From: Phaeodactylibacter sp.
Lineage (GTDB): Bacteria > Bacteroidota > Bacteroidia > Chitinophagales > Saprospiraceae
NCBI GenBank assembly: GCA_024102975.1
Contig: JAGFJD010000261.1
Location: forward strand, 1-40,289
DNA: 40,289 nucleotides
Direction of reading: 5' to 3'
The first letter of the stretch is position 1; every line of letters begins with the position of its first letter. The translations under genes and the position numbers were made by a program. Under the pieces are notes generated by a model that searched no databases, had not been told where the DNA came from, and was given only the letters and a program-made list of their open reading frames with translations. Below, one piece after another: positions 16,222 through 25,521 of the stretch.

Positions 16222-17745
16222 ATGAAAAAACATATTTCACTTAGATTATTTTTTGTCACCCTGCTGCTGGCAGGCTTCGGCCAGGCCTGTACCGACCTGG
16301 AGGAGGAGCTGTACAGCAGCATCGACGGCGACAGCTTCCTGTCCTCCGAGGCGGAACTGATCGCCGCCCTCGGCGCCGCCTACACCAACCTGTACCCGCT
16401 GGCAGGCAACGGCAACATCTACTCCCTCCAGGAAGTGACTTCCGACGAGGTCGTGGTGCCGACCCGCGGCAACGACTGGAACGACGGCGGAAACTGGCGC
16501 CGCCTCCACCTGCATACCTACGGCCCGGAGGACGACCGCATCCGCGACAGCTGGAACTTCCTCTTCCAGGGGATCAACACCTGCAACCGCCTGGTCTTCC
16601 AGTTCGACAAGGTAGAGGTGGAAAATAAAGCCGCCATCATTTCCGAGCTGAAAGCGCTGCGCGCGCTGTTCTACTGGTGGGCGCTGGACACCTACGGCCG
16701 GGTGCCTATCATTACCCAGTTTGACGTGCCGGCTGACTTCGCTCCGCCGAACAACACCCGCCAGGAAGTGTACGACTTCTGCGTAGGCGAGCTGGAAGCC
16801 AACATCGGCAACCTCAGCAAGTCCAACGACGCCACCACCTACGGCCGGATGAACTACTGGGCCGCCAAAATGCTGCTGGCCAAGTTGTACCTCAATTCCG
16901 AAGTGTATACCGGCAAGACGGAATGGCCGGCCGCCCGCGACGCCGCCAAGGAAATTTACGAGTCCGGGCTGTTTGACCTGGAGCCGGACTACTTCTCCAA
17001 CTTCGCCGTCAACAACGGCGGTTCTGCCGAAGCCATCCTGGCTATCCCGTATGACAAGGTATTCGCCCCGGGCTTCAACCTGGTGCAAATGACCCTGCAC
17101 TACGGCAGCCAGAATACCTACAACCTCCAGGAGCAGCCCTGGAACGGCTTCTGTACGCTGGAAGAGTTTTACAACTCCTATGAAGACAACGATGTCCGTA
17201 AAGGAAGCTTCCTGGTTGGCCAGCAGTTCTCTTCTTCCGGCGCGCCCATCCTGGACGACGGTGCCGAACCTTCCGACCCGGACGGCCCGCCGCTGAACTT
17301 CACGCCGGAGATCAACGAACTCGGCCCCAACGCCCTGCGCCAGGCCGGCGCCCGCATCGGCAAGTTTGAATACGAACTGGGCGGCACTCAGCACATGAGC
17401 AACGACTTCCCCATCTTCCGTTATGCGGACGCCGTGCTGATGTACGCCGAGGCCCTCTGGCGCATCAACCCGAACGACGGACAGGCCCTCATGCTGGTCA
17501 ACATGATCCGCGAACGCGCCGGCGTCGATCCCTTTGGTACACTGACTGCCGAGAACCTGCTGGCCGAGCGCGGCCGGGAACTCTTCTCCGAGATCCACCG
17601 CCGTACCGACCAGATCCGCTTCGGCACCTACAATGACGCCTGGTGGGAGAAGCCCGCTGATCCGAGCGATCACGTGAACATCTTCCCCATCCCGCAGAAT
17701 CAGCTGGACAACAACAAGAACCTGACGCAAAACCCGATGTATTAA
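16222..17745 (+). CDS. SusD/RagB-family outer membrane lipoprotein
   Basis: 507 residues. A lipoprotein signal with lipobox ending at C23 (AGFGQAC) is followed by TDLEEEL, an acidic stretch like Bacteroidota surface-export signals. The SusD fold is shown by the N-terminal helices (RDSWNFLFQGINTCNRLV, then AEIK-like ELKALRALFYWWALDTYG) and the C-terminal half ending in RTDQIRFGTYNDAW and the motif PIPQNQLDNN. It sits on top of the SusC barrel and captures the ligand. The pair is co-transcribed, with 128 nt between the genes. Ligand specificity cannot be assigned. Confidence 0.95.
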   Translation: MKKHISLRLFFVTLLLAGFGQACTDLEEELYSSIDGDSFLSSEAELIAALGAAYTNLYPLAGNGNIYSLQEVTSDEVVVPTRGNDWNDGGNWRRLHLHTYGPEDDRIRDSWNFLFQGINTCNRLVFQFDKVEVENKAAIISELKALRALFYWWALDTYGRVPIITQFDVPADFAPPNNTRQEVYDFCVGELEANIGNLSKSNDATTYGRMNYWAAKMLLAKLYLNSEVYTGKTEWPAARDAAKEIYESGLFDLEPDYFSNFAVNNGGSAEAILAIPYDKVFAPGFNLVQMTLHYGSQNTYNLQEQPWNGFCTLEEFYNSYEDNDVRKGSFLVGQQFSSSGAPILDDGAEPSDPDGPPLNFTPEINELGPNALRQAGARIGKFEYELGGTQHMSNDFPIFRYADAVLMYAEALWRINPNDGQALMLVNMIRERAGVDPFGTLTAENLLAERGRELFSEIHRRTDQIRFGTYNDAWWEKPADPSDHVNIFPIPQNQLDNNKNLTQNPMY

Positions 17746-17773
17746 TTGGAGCTGCGTTAGCATGAACTGATAC

Positions 17774-17810
17774 GGAAGCAGGTAGCAGCAAATCGTTGTT
17801 ACCTGCTTCC
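17774..17810 (+). terminator. Strong hairpin after susD
   Basis: An 11-bp perfect stem (17774-17784 with 17800-17810) extended by five further pairs including two G-U, with a 5-nt loop. It is followed by TGCGTTTT. It begins 28 nt after the susD stop. It fits a terminator or a partial one limiting read-through into the propeller genes. Confidence 0.65.
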
Positions 17811-17818
17811 TGCGTTTT

Positions 17819-17942
17819 CCGGACGGGCCAACTTATTGGTTTTCAAAAATTAAACAGGGGGTTTGCCGTGATAGTCGACAGGCGAACTCTAGTCGCCAGC
17901 CGACATCACATCCCCTTATCAATCAGTTGGCCCGTAATCCGG
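17819..17942 (+). ncRNA. Candidate structured RNA: four nested stems
   Basis: Stem A: CCGG plus ACGGGCCAACT (17819-17833) with AGTTGGCCCGT plus CCGG (17925-17942, 3-nt bulge). Stem B: AGGGGG (17856-17861) with TCCCCT (17911-17916). Stem C: GTGAT-GTCG (17868-17877, one bulge) with CGACATCAC (17901-17909). Stem D: GGCGA (17881-17885) with TCGCC (17893-17897), 7-nt loop. All four nest without conflict. No known riboswitch class was recognised; the role is inferred only from the pairing. Confidence 0.5.
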
Positions 17943-18172
17943 TGGGGCAGGAGGCGGGGCGGTACCGCTCTCTTTCCTTTTCCGGTTAGCCTAACCAAAT
18001 GCTGCAATTACTTATGAGAGGACAATTAAGGGCCTGGACATTTTCAGCTACTCCAACGCTGCCTGGAATTCAAGGCGCCAAGAGCATTTTTCCAAAGGCT
18101 CGGGTTCGATTGGTATATGGCTCCCTTCGACTAACTCAGGGTGAAATTGTTGAATTGTCTTTGCCCGGGGGC
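17943..18172 (+). other. Palindromes and REP-like word before the first propeller gene
   Basis: GCGGTACCGC (17959-17968) and GGTTAGCCTAACC (17984-17996) are short perfect palindromes. At 18123-18141 the text CCCTTCGACT...CTCAGGG resembles a short palindromic word that recurs between genes in many bacteria (recalled, not searched). The frame of the next gene is open through this region, but the content argues that it is not coding. Confidence 0.45.
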
Positions 18173-21100
18173 TTGTCATTTTTAAGGCTGGGCGTGTGCC
18201 TTGCACTCGCCCTCCTGGCGGTCGCCTGTGCGAGAGAAGAAAAGGGAGAGGCCTTGTTTACCCTTTTGCCTTCCTCCCGAACCGGCGTCAGTTTCTCAAA
18301 TACCCTGCAACACACCGAAACCTATAACGCCTACACCTTCCGCAATTTCTACAACGGCGCCGGGGTAGGGATTGGAGACGTCAACAACGACGGCCTGGCC
18401 GACCTGTATTTCTGCGGCAACCTGGAAGACAACAAACTGTACCTCAACCGCGGCGATTTCCGCTTTGAAGACGCCACCGAAAAAGCCGGCGTGGCCTGCC
18501 GCGGCGTCTGGTCCACCGGCGTCAGCCTGGCCGACGTCAACGGCGACGGCTGGCTGGACATCTATGTCTGCAAATCCGGCGACCCCTCTGGCGCCAACCG
18601 CCACAACGAACTCTTCATCAACAACCAGGACGGCACGTTTACCGAGCAGGCCAAAGCCTGGGGCATCGCCGACCTGGGCCTGTCCGTCCACGCCGCCTTC
18701 TTCGATTACGACCGCGACGGCGACCTGGACTGCTACCTGCTCAACAACTCCATCCGCCCCGTCGGCGGGTACGACTACCGCCCCGGCCAGCGCGAAATCC
18801 GCGATACCACCGGCGGCAACAAGCTCTACCGCAACGACGGCGGCCGCTTCACAGATGTCAGCGCCAACGCCGGCATCTACGGCAGCGCCATCGGCTTCGG
18901 CCTGGGGGTTACCATCGGCGACGTCAACCGCGACGGCTGGCAGGATATCTTTGTCTCCAATGACTTCTTCGAACGCGATTACCTCTACATCAACAACCAG
19001 GACGGCACCTTCACCGAAGCCCTGGAGCAGCAAATCCGGGAGATCAGCATGGGCTCCATGGGCGCCGATATGGCCGACATCAACAACGATGGCTACCCTG
19101 AAATCTACGTCACCGACATGCTGCCGGAGACGGATGAGCGGATGAAAACGAAAACCCGGTTCGAGAACTGGGACAAATACCAGCTGGGCCTGCGCAACGG
19201 CTTCTATCACCAGTTCACCCGCAACGTCCTCCAGCTCAACAACCGGGACGGCACCTTCAGCGAGATCGGCCGCCTGGCGGGCGTGCACGCCACCGACTGG
19301 AGCTGGGGCGCCCTGATCGCCGATTTCGACAACGACGGATGGAAAGACATCTTTGTGGCCAACGGCATCTTCAAAGACCTCACCGACCAGGATTACATCA
19401 ATTTTTATTCCGACCCCGGCAAGGTGCGGGAACTGATCAAAGAGGAGCGGGAAGGCGCCGTCACCCGCATGATCGACGAGATGCCTTCGGAGGCCATCCC
19501 CAACTACGCCTTCCGCAACAACGGCGACCTTACCTTTTCCAATGTGGCCGAACAGTGGGGCCTGGCCCAGCCCAGCTTCTCCAACGGCTCTGCCTATGGC
19601 GACCTCGACAACGACGGCGACCTCGACCTGGTGGTCAACAACGTCAACATGCCGGCCTTCGTCTACCGCAATGAGGCGGCTAAACAGAGCGGCAGCCGTT
19701 TCCTGGTGGTGGATTTGGAAGGGGCGGCGCCCAACACGCACGCCTTCGGTGCCCAGGTGAGCATCTACCACCAGGGAAAAGTATGGTACCAGGAGCAGGC
19801 GCCCATGCGTGGCTTCCAGTCCAGTGTGGGGCAGCGCCTGCATTTCGGCCTGGGGGCTTTGGAAACGGCCGACAGCCTGATGGTGCTGTGGCCCGACGGC
19901 AGTCAGTCCGTACAGACCAACGTGGAGACCAACCAGGTCATTACGCTCAAACAAAAGGAAGCCCAGGCCCCCGCAGCGGGAAACCGGGCGCCGGAAGGCG
20001 CCGGGAAGGCCCTGTTGTTCCGGCCTTATGCCCCGGCCACCCCGCCTGTTTATACCCACCGCGAAAACGATTTCATCGATTTCGACCGGGACCGCCTGCT
20101 CTACCACATGCTTTCCCGCGGAGGGCCGCCCATCGCCGTCGGCGACGCCAATGGCGACGGCCTGGACGACTTCTATGTCGGCGGCGCCAAAGGCAGCCCG
20201 GGCGCCCTGCTGCTCCAGCAGGCAGGCGGCGGCTTTGCGCCCTCCAACCAGGCCTTGTGGGCGGAAGCCATCGACGCGGAAGACAGCGACGCCCTCTTTT
20301 TCGATGCCGATCAGGATGGCGACCTCGACCTCTACGTCGCCAGCGGCAGCAACGAGTACTCCTCCCTTTCCTTCTCCCTGCTCGACCGCCTGTACTTCAA
20401 CGACGGCCGGGGAGGGTTCGTCCAGTCGCCCCAACTGCTGCCCGCCGCCAAACCCGAAAGCACCGGAACGGTGGAAGCCGCCGATTTCGACGGCGACGGC
20501 GACCTCGACCTCTTCGTCGGCATCCGCCTGCGCCCCTTCCTCTACGGCGTGCCCGTCAATGGCTACCTGCTGGAAAACGACGGGAAAGGCCAGTTCAGGA
20601 ACATCACCCCCCAGGTGGCGCCTGCACTGAAAGAATGCGGCATGATCACCGACGCCGCCTGGGTGGATTACGACGGCGATGGCCGCCCCGACCTGGTGGT
20701 CGTAGGGGAGTGGATGCCCGTCCGGGTTTTCCGCAACGAACCGGGCCGGCTGCGGGAAGTCACCGCCGAGCTGGGCCTGCAAGGCAGCAACGGCCTGTGG
20801 AACACCGTAGAAACAGGGGATCTCAACCAGGATGGCCGGCCTGATCTCGCCCTGGGCAACCACGGCTGGAATACCCGCTTCCGGGCCAGCCCCGATAAGC
20901 CGATGCGCCTCTATGTCAACGACTTCGACCAGAACGGGACCGTGGAACAGATCATCTCGGTTTATAACGGCGACAAAGCCTATCCGCTGGCGCTGCGGCA
21001 CGACCTTATACAGCAGATGCCCGGGCTGAAGAAAAAATATCTTAAGTACGAGAATTATAAAAACCAGACGGTTGAGGATATCTTTACCCCCCAGCAGTTG

Positions 21101-21511
21101 GAAAACGCGGTGAAGCGGGAGGTTTACCAAACCGCTGCCTGCGTGGCGTTCAACGAGGAGGGGCGGCGCTTTGTGCTCCGGCCCCTTCCGGTACAGGCTC
21201 AGTTGTCACCCACCTACGCTATCCTATTGCGCGATTTCGACCAGGACGGCCGGCCGGATATGCTCCTGGGCGGGAACTTCTACCATGCCAAACCGGAAGT
21301 CGGCATCCACGACGCCAGCTACGGCCTGTTGTTGAAAGCCAACCCGGAGGGGTGGTTCGACCCTTTGCTGCCCCGGGAATCGGGCTTCTTCGTCAAAGGG
21401 GAAATACGGGAATTGAAATGGGCCGGCACCCCCGACGGAGGGCTTATCCTGGTGGGGCGCAACGACGCCCCCCTGTTGATCTTTTCATCGGCGGGGCCTG
21501 CGGTTCAATAA
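18173..21511 (+). CDS. CRTAC1-like FG-GAP/VCBS propeller lipoprotein with ASPIC/UnbV domain (paralog 1)
   Basis: The frame is open from an ATG at 17999, but a TTG start at 18173 gives 1,112 residues and a proper lipoprotein signal (lipobox LLAVAC, C19), matching the 1,114- and 1,104-residue paralogs downstream. An N-terminal seven-bladed-like propeller has repeated Ca-binding loops (DVNNDGLADLYF, DVNGDGWLDIYV, DYDRDGDLDCYL and others). An ASPIC/UnbV domain sits near residues 512-582 (GAQV...MRGFQSSVG...HFGLG). A second propeller follows, starting around ENDFIDFDRDRLLYHM. Such proteins often follow SusC/SusD genes and are thought to be surface-bound binding proteins; no enzyme activity is established. 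Only 6 nt separate it from the next gene. Confidence 0.9.
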   Translation: MSFLRLGVCLALALLAVACAREEKGEALFTLLPSSRTGVSFSNTLQHTETYNAYTFRNFYNGAGVGIGDVNNDGLADLYFCGNLEDNKLYLNRGDFRFEDATEKAGVACRGVWSTGVSLADVNGDGWLDIYVCKSGDPSGANRHNELFINNQDGTFTEQAKAWGIADLGLSVHAAFFDYDRDGDLDCYLLNNSIRPVGGYDYRPGQREIRDTTGGNKLYRNDGGRFTDVSANAGIYGSAIGFGLGVTIGDVNRDGWQDIFVSNDFFERDYLYINNQDGTFTEALEQQIREISMGSMGADMADINNDGYPEIYVTDMLPETDERMKTKTRFENWDKYQLGLRNGFYHQFTRNVLQLNNRDGTFSEIGRLAGVHATDWSWGALIADFDNDGWKDIFVANGIFKDLTDQDYINFYSDPGKVRELIKEEREGAVTRMIDEMPSEAIPNYAFRNNGDLTFSNVAEQWGLAQPSFSNGSAYGDLDNDGDLDLVVNNVNMPAFVYRNEAAKQSGSRFLVVDLEGAAPNTHAFGAQVSIYHQGKVWYQEQAPMRGFQSSVGQRLHFGLGALETADSLMVLWPDGSQSVQTNVETNQVITLKQKEAQAPAAGNRAPEGAGKALLFRPYAPATPPVYTHRENDFIDFDRDRLLYHMLSRGGPPIAVGDANGDGLDDFYVGGAKGSPGALLLQQAGGGFAPSNQALWAEAIDAEDSDALFFDADQDGDLDLYVASGSNEYSSLSFSLLDRLYFNDGRGGFVQSPQLLPAAKPESTGTVEAADFDGDGDLDLFVGIRLRPFLYGVPVNGYLLENDGKGQFRNITPQVAPALKECGMITDAAWVDYDGDGRPDLVVVGEWMPVRVFRNEPGRLREVTAELGLQGSNGLWNTVETGDLNQDGRPDLALGNHGWNTRFRASPDKPMRLYVNDFDQNGTVEQIISVYNGDKAYPLALRHDLIQQMPGLKKKYLKYENYKNQTVEDIFTPQQLENAVKREVYQTAACVAFNEEGRRFVLRPLPVQAQLSPTYAILLRDFDQDGRPDMLLGGNFYHAKPEVGIHDASYGLLLKANPEGWFDPLLPRESGFFVKGEIRELKWAGTPDGGLILVGRNDAPLLIFSSAGPAVQ

Positions 21512-21517
21512 AAAACA

Positions 21518-22108
21518 ATGTACTTCATGAAGCACTTAGTGATCGTCGCCCTGGCAGCCTCCTTCGTTTTCAGCGGCTGCAAATCCGACTACGAACGCCT
21601 CCTGGATGCCGGGCTGTCCAGCGGCGTCCGCCAGGATTCTATCTTCCTGGGCATCACCTTCGGCATGAGCCGGAAGGACTTCTACACCCATTGCTGGGAG
21701 ATGAACCGCGACGGCGTTATCCGGCAGGGCAAGGACAATACCGCCGTGCTGTATGTAATCGATAAGGGCATGCGGGATGTGGTCGATATGAACTTCTACC
21801 CCAACTTCACGGCTGAAGGCATGATCTATGAAATGCCTGTCACCTTCGAATACCGGGGTTGGGCGCCCTGGAACAAGGAATTGCAGTCGGACAGCCTGCT
21901 GGTGGAAGTGATCGGCCTGCTGGAGCAGTGGCACGGCAGCAAGTTCCTGCGCCTGGAGCGCGCCGGCCGGGGCGTCGTCCACGTCGCCGTGGATGGCAAC
22001 CGCCGCATTTTGGTGCATCCCCAGAACGAACGCTTTGTCCGGGTCCTGTATACCGATATGACGGTGGAACCGCCCAAGGCGGCGGCGGCTGAAGCCGGAG
22101 AAAAGTAA
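21518..22108 (+). CDS. Small lipoprotein of unknown function
   Basis: 196 residues, with a lipoprotein signal (lipobox FVFSGC, C21; an alternative start at 21527 gives C18). The mature part has a mixed alpha/beta pattern with conserved-looking stretches FLGITFGMSRKDFYTHCWEMN and MNFYPNFTAEGMIYEMPVTF. The tail is rich in alanine, glutamate and proline. I do not recognise a family. It sits 6 nt after the first propeller gene and 42 nt before the second, so it is expressed with them and probably shares their location on the outer membrane. Its fold may be that of a small binding or chaperone-like domain, but this is a guess. Confidence 0.75.
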   Translation: MYFMKHLVIVALAASFVFSGCKSDYERLLDAGLSSGVRQDSIFLGITFGMSRKDFYTHCWEMNRDGVIRQGKDNTAVLYVIDKGMRDVVDMNFYPNFTAEGMIYEMPVTFEYRGWAPWNKELQSDSLLVEVIGLLEQWHGSKFLRLERAGRGVVHVAVDGNRRILVHPQNERFVRVLYTDMTVEPPKAAAAEAGEK

Positions 22109-22150
22109 CCTCCGGCAGGTTCCTAACTTGCAACATTATAACCAGAGCTT

Positions 22151-25100
22151 ATGAGAATCATGCTATTCGCCGCATTGGCCGCTCTGCTGGCCACTGCCTG
22201 CAGTGAAAAAAACAGCAGTCCCGGCGCCGGGACTGCCGCCAGGCTGTTCACCCTCCTGCCCGGAGAGGAGACCGGGGTCGGCTTTGTCAACCAGCTGGAT
22301 TACGGCCAGGATTTCAATATTTTTTCTTACCGCAACTTCTACAACGGCGGAGGCGTAGCCCTGGGCGACATCAACAACGACGGCCTGGTTGATATTTACA
22401 TGACCGCCAACATGAAACCCAACCGCCTCTACCTCAACCAGGGCGATTGGAAATTCGAGGATATTACCGAAACAGCCGGCGTGGGCGGCCAGCGCGCCTG
22501 GTCGACCGGCGTCAGCATGGTGGATATAAACGGCGACGGCTGGCTGGACATCTACGTCTGCAACAGCGGCGATGTCGAGGGAGACAACAAACAAAACGAG
22601 TTGTTCATCAACCAAAAAAACGGAACCTTTACCGAGGAAGCGGAAGCCTACGGCCTGGCCGACCGCGGCTATTCCACCCACGCCGCTTTCTTCGATTACG
22701 ATAAAGATGGCGACCTGGACTGTTACCTGCTCAACAACTCCTACCAGGCGATCGGCAGCTTCAACCTCCGCAAGAACGAACGGCCCGTCCGCGACCCGGT
22801 CGGCGGCGATAAGCTCTACCGCAACGACGACGGCCAATTCGTGGACGTCAGCGAGCAGGCCGGCATTTACGGCAGCGTCATCGGCTTCGGGCTGGGGGTT
22901 ACCGTCGGCGATATCAACCGGGACGGATGGCAGGATATTTACGTCTCCAACGATTTCTTCGAACGCGACTACCTCTATATCAACAACCAGGACGGAACTT
23001 TCCGGGAGGTGCTCGAACAGGAAATGCGCAGCATCAGCGCCGCCTCTATGGGTGCTGACATGGCCGACTTCAACAACGACGGCTATCCCGATATCTTCGT
23101 CACCGAAATGCTGCCCGGGGATGACGCCCGCCTGAAAACCAAAACCACCTTCGAAAACTGGGACCGGTACCAGTACAACCTCCGGCATGGTTATTACCAC
23201 CAGTTTACCCGCAACATGCTGCACCTGAACAACGCCAACGGCACCTTCAGCGAGATCGGCCGCCTGGCGGGCGTTCACGCCACCGACTGGAGCTGGGGCG
23301 CCCTGATCGCCGATTACGACAACGACGGCAAAAAAGACCTGTTTGTGGCCAACGGCATCTTTCAGGATTTGACCGACCAGGACTACATCCAGTTCTTCTC
23401 CAACGAGGAGGTCATCAAGTCGATCGTCAGGAAAGAGGGCGTGGATTTTAAAAAGCTCATCGACGCCATCCCCTCCAACCGCATCCCCAACTACCTGTTC
23501 GTCAACCAGGGAGATTTCCAGTTTGTCAACAAAGCCGAAGAGTGGGGCCTGGCCACGCCCAGCCACTCCAATGGCGCGGCCTACGGCGACCTCGACAACG
23601 ACGGCGACCTGGACCTGGTGGTCAACAACGTCAATATGGAGGCCTTCCTCTACCGCAACGAGGCCAGCGCCCTGCTGCCCAACCAGTACCTGCAGCTGGA
23701 ATTGAAGGGCGTCGGCAAAAACCCCTTTGCCCTCGGCGCCAAAATGACGGTCCGGCATCAGGGGCAGACGTTATACCTGGAGCAGATGCCCATGCGCGGT
23801 TTCGAATCTACGGTAGATTACCGCCCTCACTTCGGCCTGGGGGATGCCCGGGTAGTTGATTCCCTCATCGTGGAATGGCCGGACGGCAGCAAGACCGTCC
23901 GCACACAGGTGGCCGCCGGCCAGTTGCTCCGCCTGTCCCAGGAGGAAGCCAACGTGCCGGCCGGCGGCGCAGGGGCAGAGGCCGGTCCGCCCCTGTTCCA
24001 GGAGGTGGCCAACAGCGGCGGCCTGCCCTTCCGGCACCAGGAAAACGACTTTGTGGATTTCGACCGGGACCGCCTTCTCTACCACATGCGGTCGACCGAA
24101 GGGCCCAAGCTGGCCATCGGCGACGTCGACGGCGATGGACGGGAGGATGTTTACGCCTGCGGCGCCAAGGGCCAGGCCGGGCAGTTGTACCTCCAGCAGC
24201 CCAACGGCCGCTTCCTGCCCTCCAACGAGAGCCTGTTCGCGCAGGACGCCGGCTCGGAGGATGTCGACGCCCTCTTTTTCGACGCCGACAACGATAATGA
24301 CCTGGACCTCTATGTGGCCAGCGGCGGCTCCGAGTTCGCCTCTACCGCGCTGGCCCTCCTTGACCGGCTGTACTTCAACGACGGACAGGGGCATTTTGCC
24401 AAATCGCCTCAAACCCTGCCTGCCGGGCGCCCCGAAAGCACCGGCTGCGTAGCGGCGGCAGATTTCGACAAGGACGGCGACCAGGACCTCTTCGTCGGCC
24501 TGCGGCAGCGGCCCTTCCTCTACGGTGTGCCGGTCAATGGATACTTATTGCAAAACGATGGGCAAGGGAAGTTTAGCGAAGTGAGCAGCCAGCGGGCCCC
24601 CGCGCTCAAAGAACTCGGCCTGATCACCGACGCCTTATGGCTGGATTTCGACCGCGACGGGGACGAAGACCTCATCGTGGTGGGAGAGTGGATGCCGGTT
24701 GAAGTATTCCGCAATGAAGGCGGCCAGTTGGAAAAGGTTACCGGGGCCGCCGGCCTGGCCGACACCAACGGCTGGTGGAATACCATCAGTGTTGCCGATG
24801 TGGACAACGACGGCGACCAGGATCTCATCATCGGCAACCATGGCTGGAATTCGCGGTTCAAAGCCTCCAGAGAGCAGCCCGTTTCCATGGTGGTCAACGA
24901 TTTCGACCAGAATGGCACCGCCGAACAGATCATCAGCGTGTACAACGGCGGGAAATCCTACCCCGTTGTGCTCCGCCACAACCTGATCCAGCAGCTCCCC
25001 GGCCTGAAGAAAAAATACCTCAGGTACGAAAGTTATAAAAACCAGACGGTGGAAGACATTTTCAGCCCGGAACAACTGGAAAATGCCATCCGCCTGGAGG

Positions 25101-25495
25101 CCTACGTCATGGCTTCCAGCCTGGGCATCAACAACGGAGACGGCACTTTCGAACTCCGGCCGCTGCCCGCAGAGGCCCAGTTCTCCCCTGTGTACGCCGT
25201 CCAAACCGGCGACTTTGACGGCGACCGCAAACCGGACATCGTCCTCGGCGGCAACCTCTACGAGGTCAAACCCGAGGTCGGCCGCTACGACGCCAGCTAT
25301 GGCCTGTTCCTGCGGGGCGATGGGGCCGGCAACTTCCGGCCCGTGAGGGCAGCGCAGTCCGGCCTCGTCCTGGATGGCCAGGTGCGGGATATCCGTTCGC
25401 TCCGGATTGGCGAAAAGGAACTCCTCCTCGTAGCCCGCAACAACGCTTCCCTGCAGGTATACCAGGCCAAGGCGCCTCCGCGGCTGCCGGATTGA
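22151..25495 (+). CDS. CRTAC1-like FG-GAP/VCBS propeller lipoprotein with ASPIC/UnbV domain (paralog 2)
   Basis: 1,114 residues with a lipoprotein signal (LLATAC, C17). Same order as paralog 1: first propeller with DxNxDG loops (DINNDGLVDIYM, DINGDGWLDIYV, DYDKDGDLDCYL, DINRDGWQDIYV, DLDNDGDLDLVV), ASPIC/UnbV around residues 516-586, second propeller from ENDFVDFDRDRLLYHM, and a C-terminal third with DFDGDRKPDIVLGGN. It is the closer relative of paralog 1. One 76-nt stretch (23240-23315) matches paralog 1 (19250-19325) at 75 positions, far above the rest of the alignment. Probably an outer-membrane binding protein serving the SusC/SusD pair. Confidence 0.92.
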   Translation: MRIMLFAALAALLATACSEKNSSPGAGTAARLFTLLPGEETGVGFVNQLDYGQDFNIFSYRNFYNGGGVALGDINNDGLVDIYMTANMKPNRLYLNQGDWKFEDITETAGVGGQRAWSTGVSMVDINGDGWLDIYVCNSGDVEGDNKQNELFINQKNGTFTEEAEAYGLADRGYSTHAAFFDYDKDGDLDCYLLNNSYQAIGSFNLRKNERPVRDPVGGDKLYRNDDGQFVDVSEQAGIYGSVIGFGLGVTVGDINRDGWQDIYVSNDFFERDYLYINNQDGTFREVLEQEMRSISAASMGADMADFNNDGYPDIFVTEMLPGDDARLKTKTTFENWDRYQYNLRHGYYHQFTRNMLHLNNANGTFSEIGRLAGVHATDWSWGALIADYDNDGKKDLFVANGIFQDLTDQDYIQFFSNEEVIKSIVRKEGVDFKKLIDAIPSNRIPNYLFVNQGDFQFVNKAEEWGLATPSHSNGAAYGDLDNDGDLDLVVNNVNMEAFLYRNEASALLPNQYLQLELKGVGKNPFALGAKMTVRHQGQTLYLEQMPMRGFESTVDYRPHFGLGDARVVDSLIVEWPDGSKTVRTQVAAGQLLRLSQEEANVPAGGAGAEAGPPLFQEVANSGGLPFRHQENDFVDFDRDRLLYHMRSTEGPKLAIGDVDGDGREDVYACGAKGQAGQLYLQQPNGRFLPSNESLFAQDAGSEDVDALFFDADNDNDLDLYVASGGSEFASTALALLDRLYFNDGQGHFAKSPQTLPAGRPESTGCVAAADFDKDGDQDLFVGLRQRPFLYGVPVNGYLLQNDGQGKFSEVSSQRAPALKELGLITDALWLDFDRDGDEDLIVVGEWMPVEVFRNEGGQLEKVTGAAGLADTNGWWNTISVADVDNDGDQDLIIGNHGWNSRFKASREQPVSMVVNDFDQNGTAEQIISVYNGGKSYPVVLRHNLIQQLPGLKKKYLRYESYKNQTVEDIFSPEQLENAIRLEAYVMASSLGINNGDGTFELRPLPAEAQFSPVYAVQTGDFDGDRKPDIVLGGNLYEVKPEVGRYDASYGLFLRGDGAGNFRPVRAAQSGLVLDGQVRDIRSLRIGEKELLLVARNNASLQVYQAKAPPRLPD

Positions 25496-25521
25496 AAGCG
25501 TTTATCCTGAAATTCCTGTAT

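Noticed and set aside
18101..18145. tRNA-like T-loop (GGGTTCGATT)
   Set aside because: No acceptor, D or anticodon stems can be built around it.
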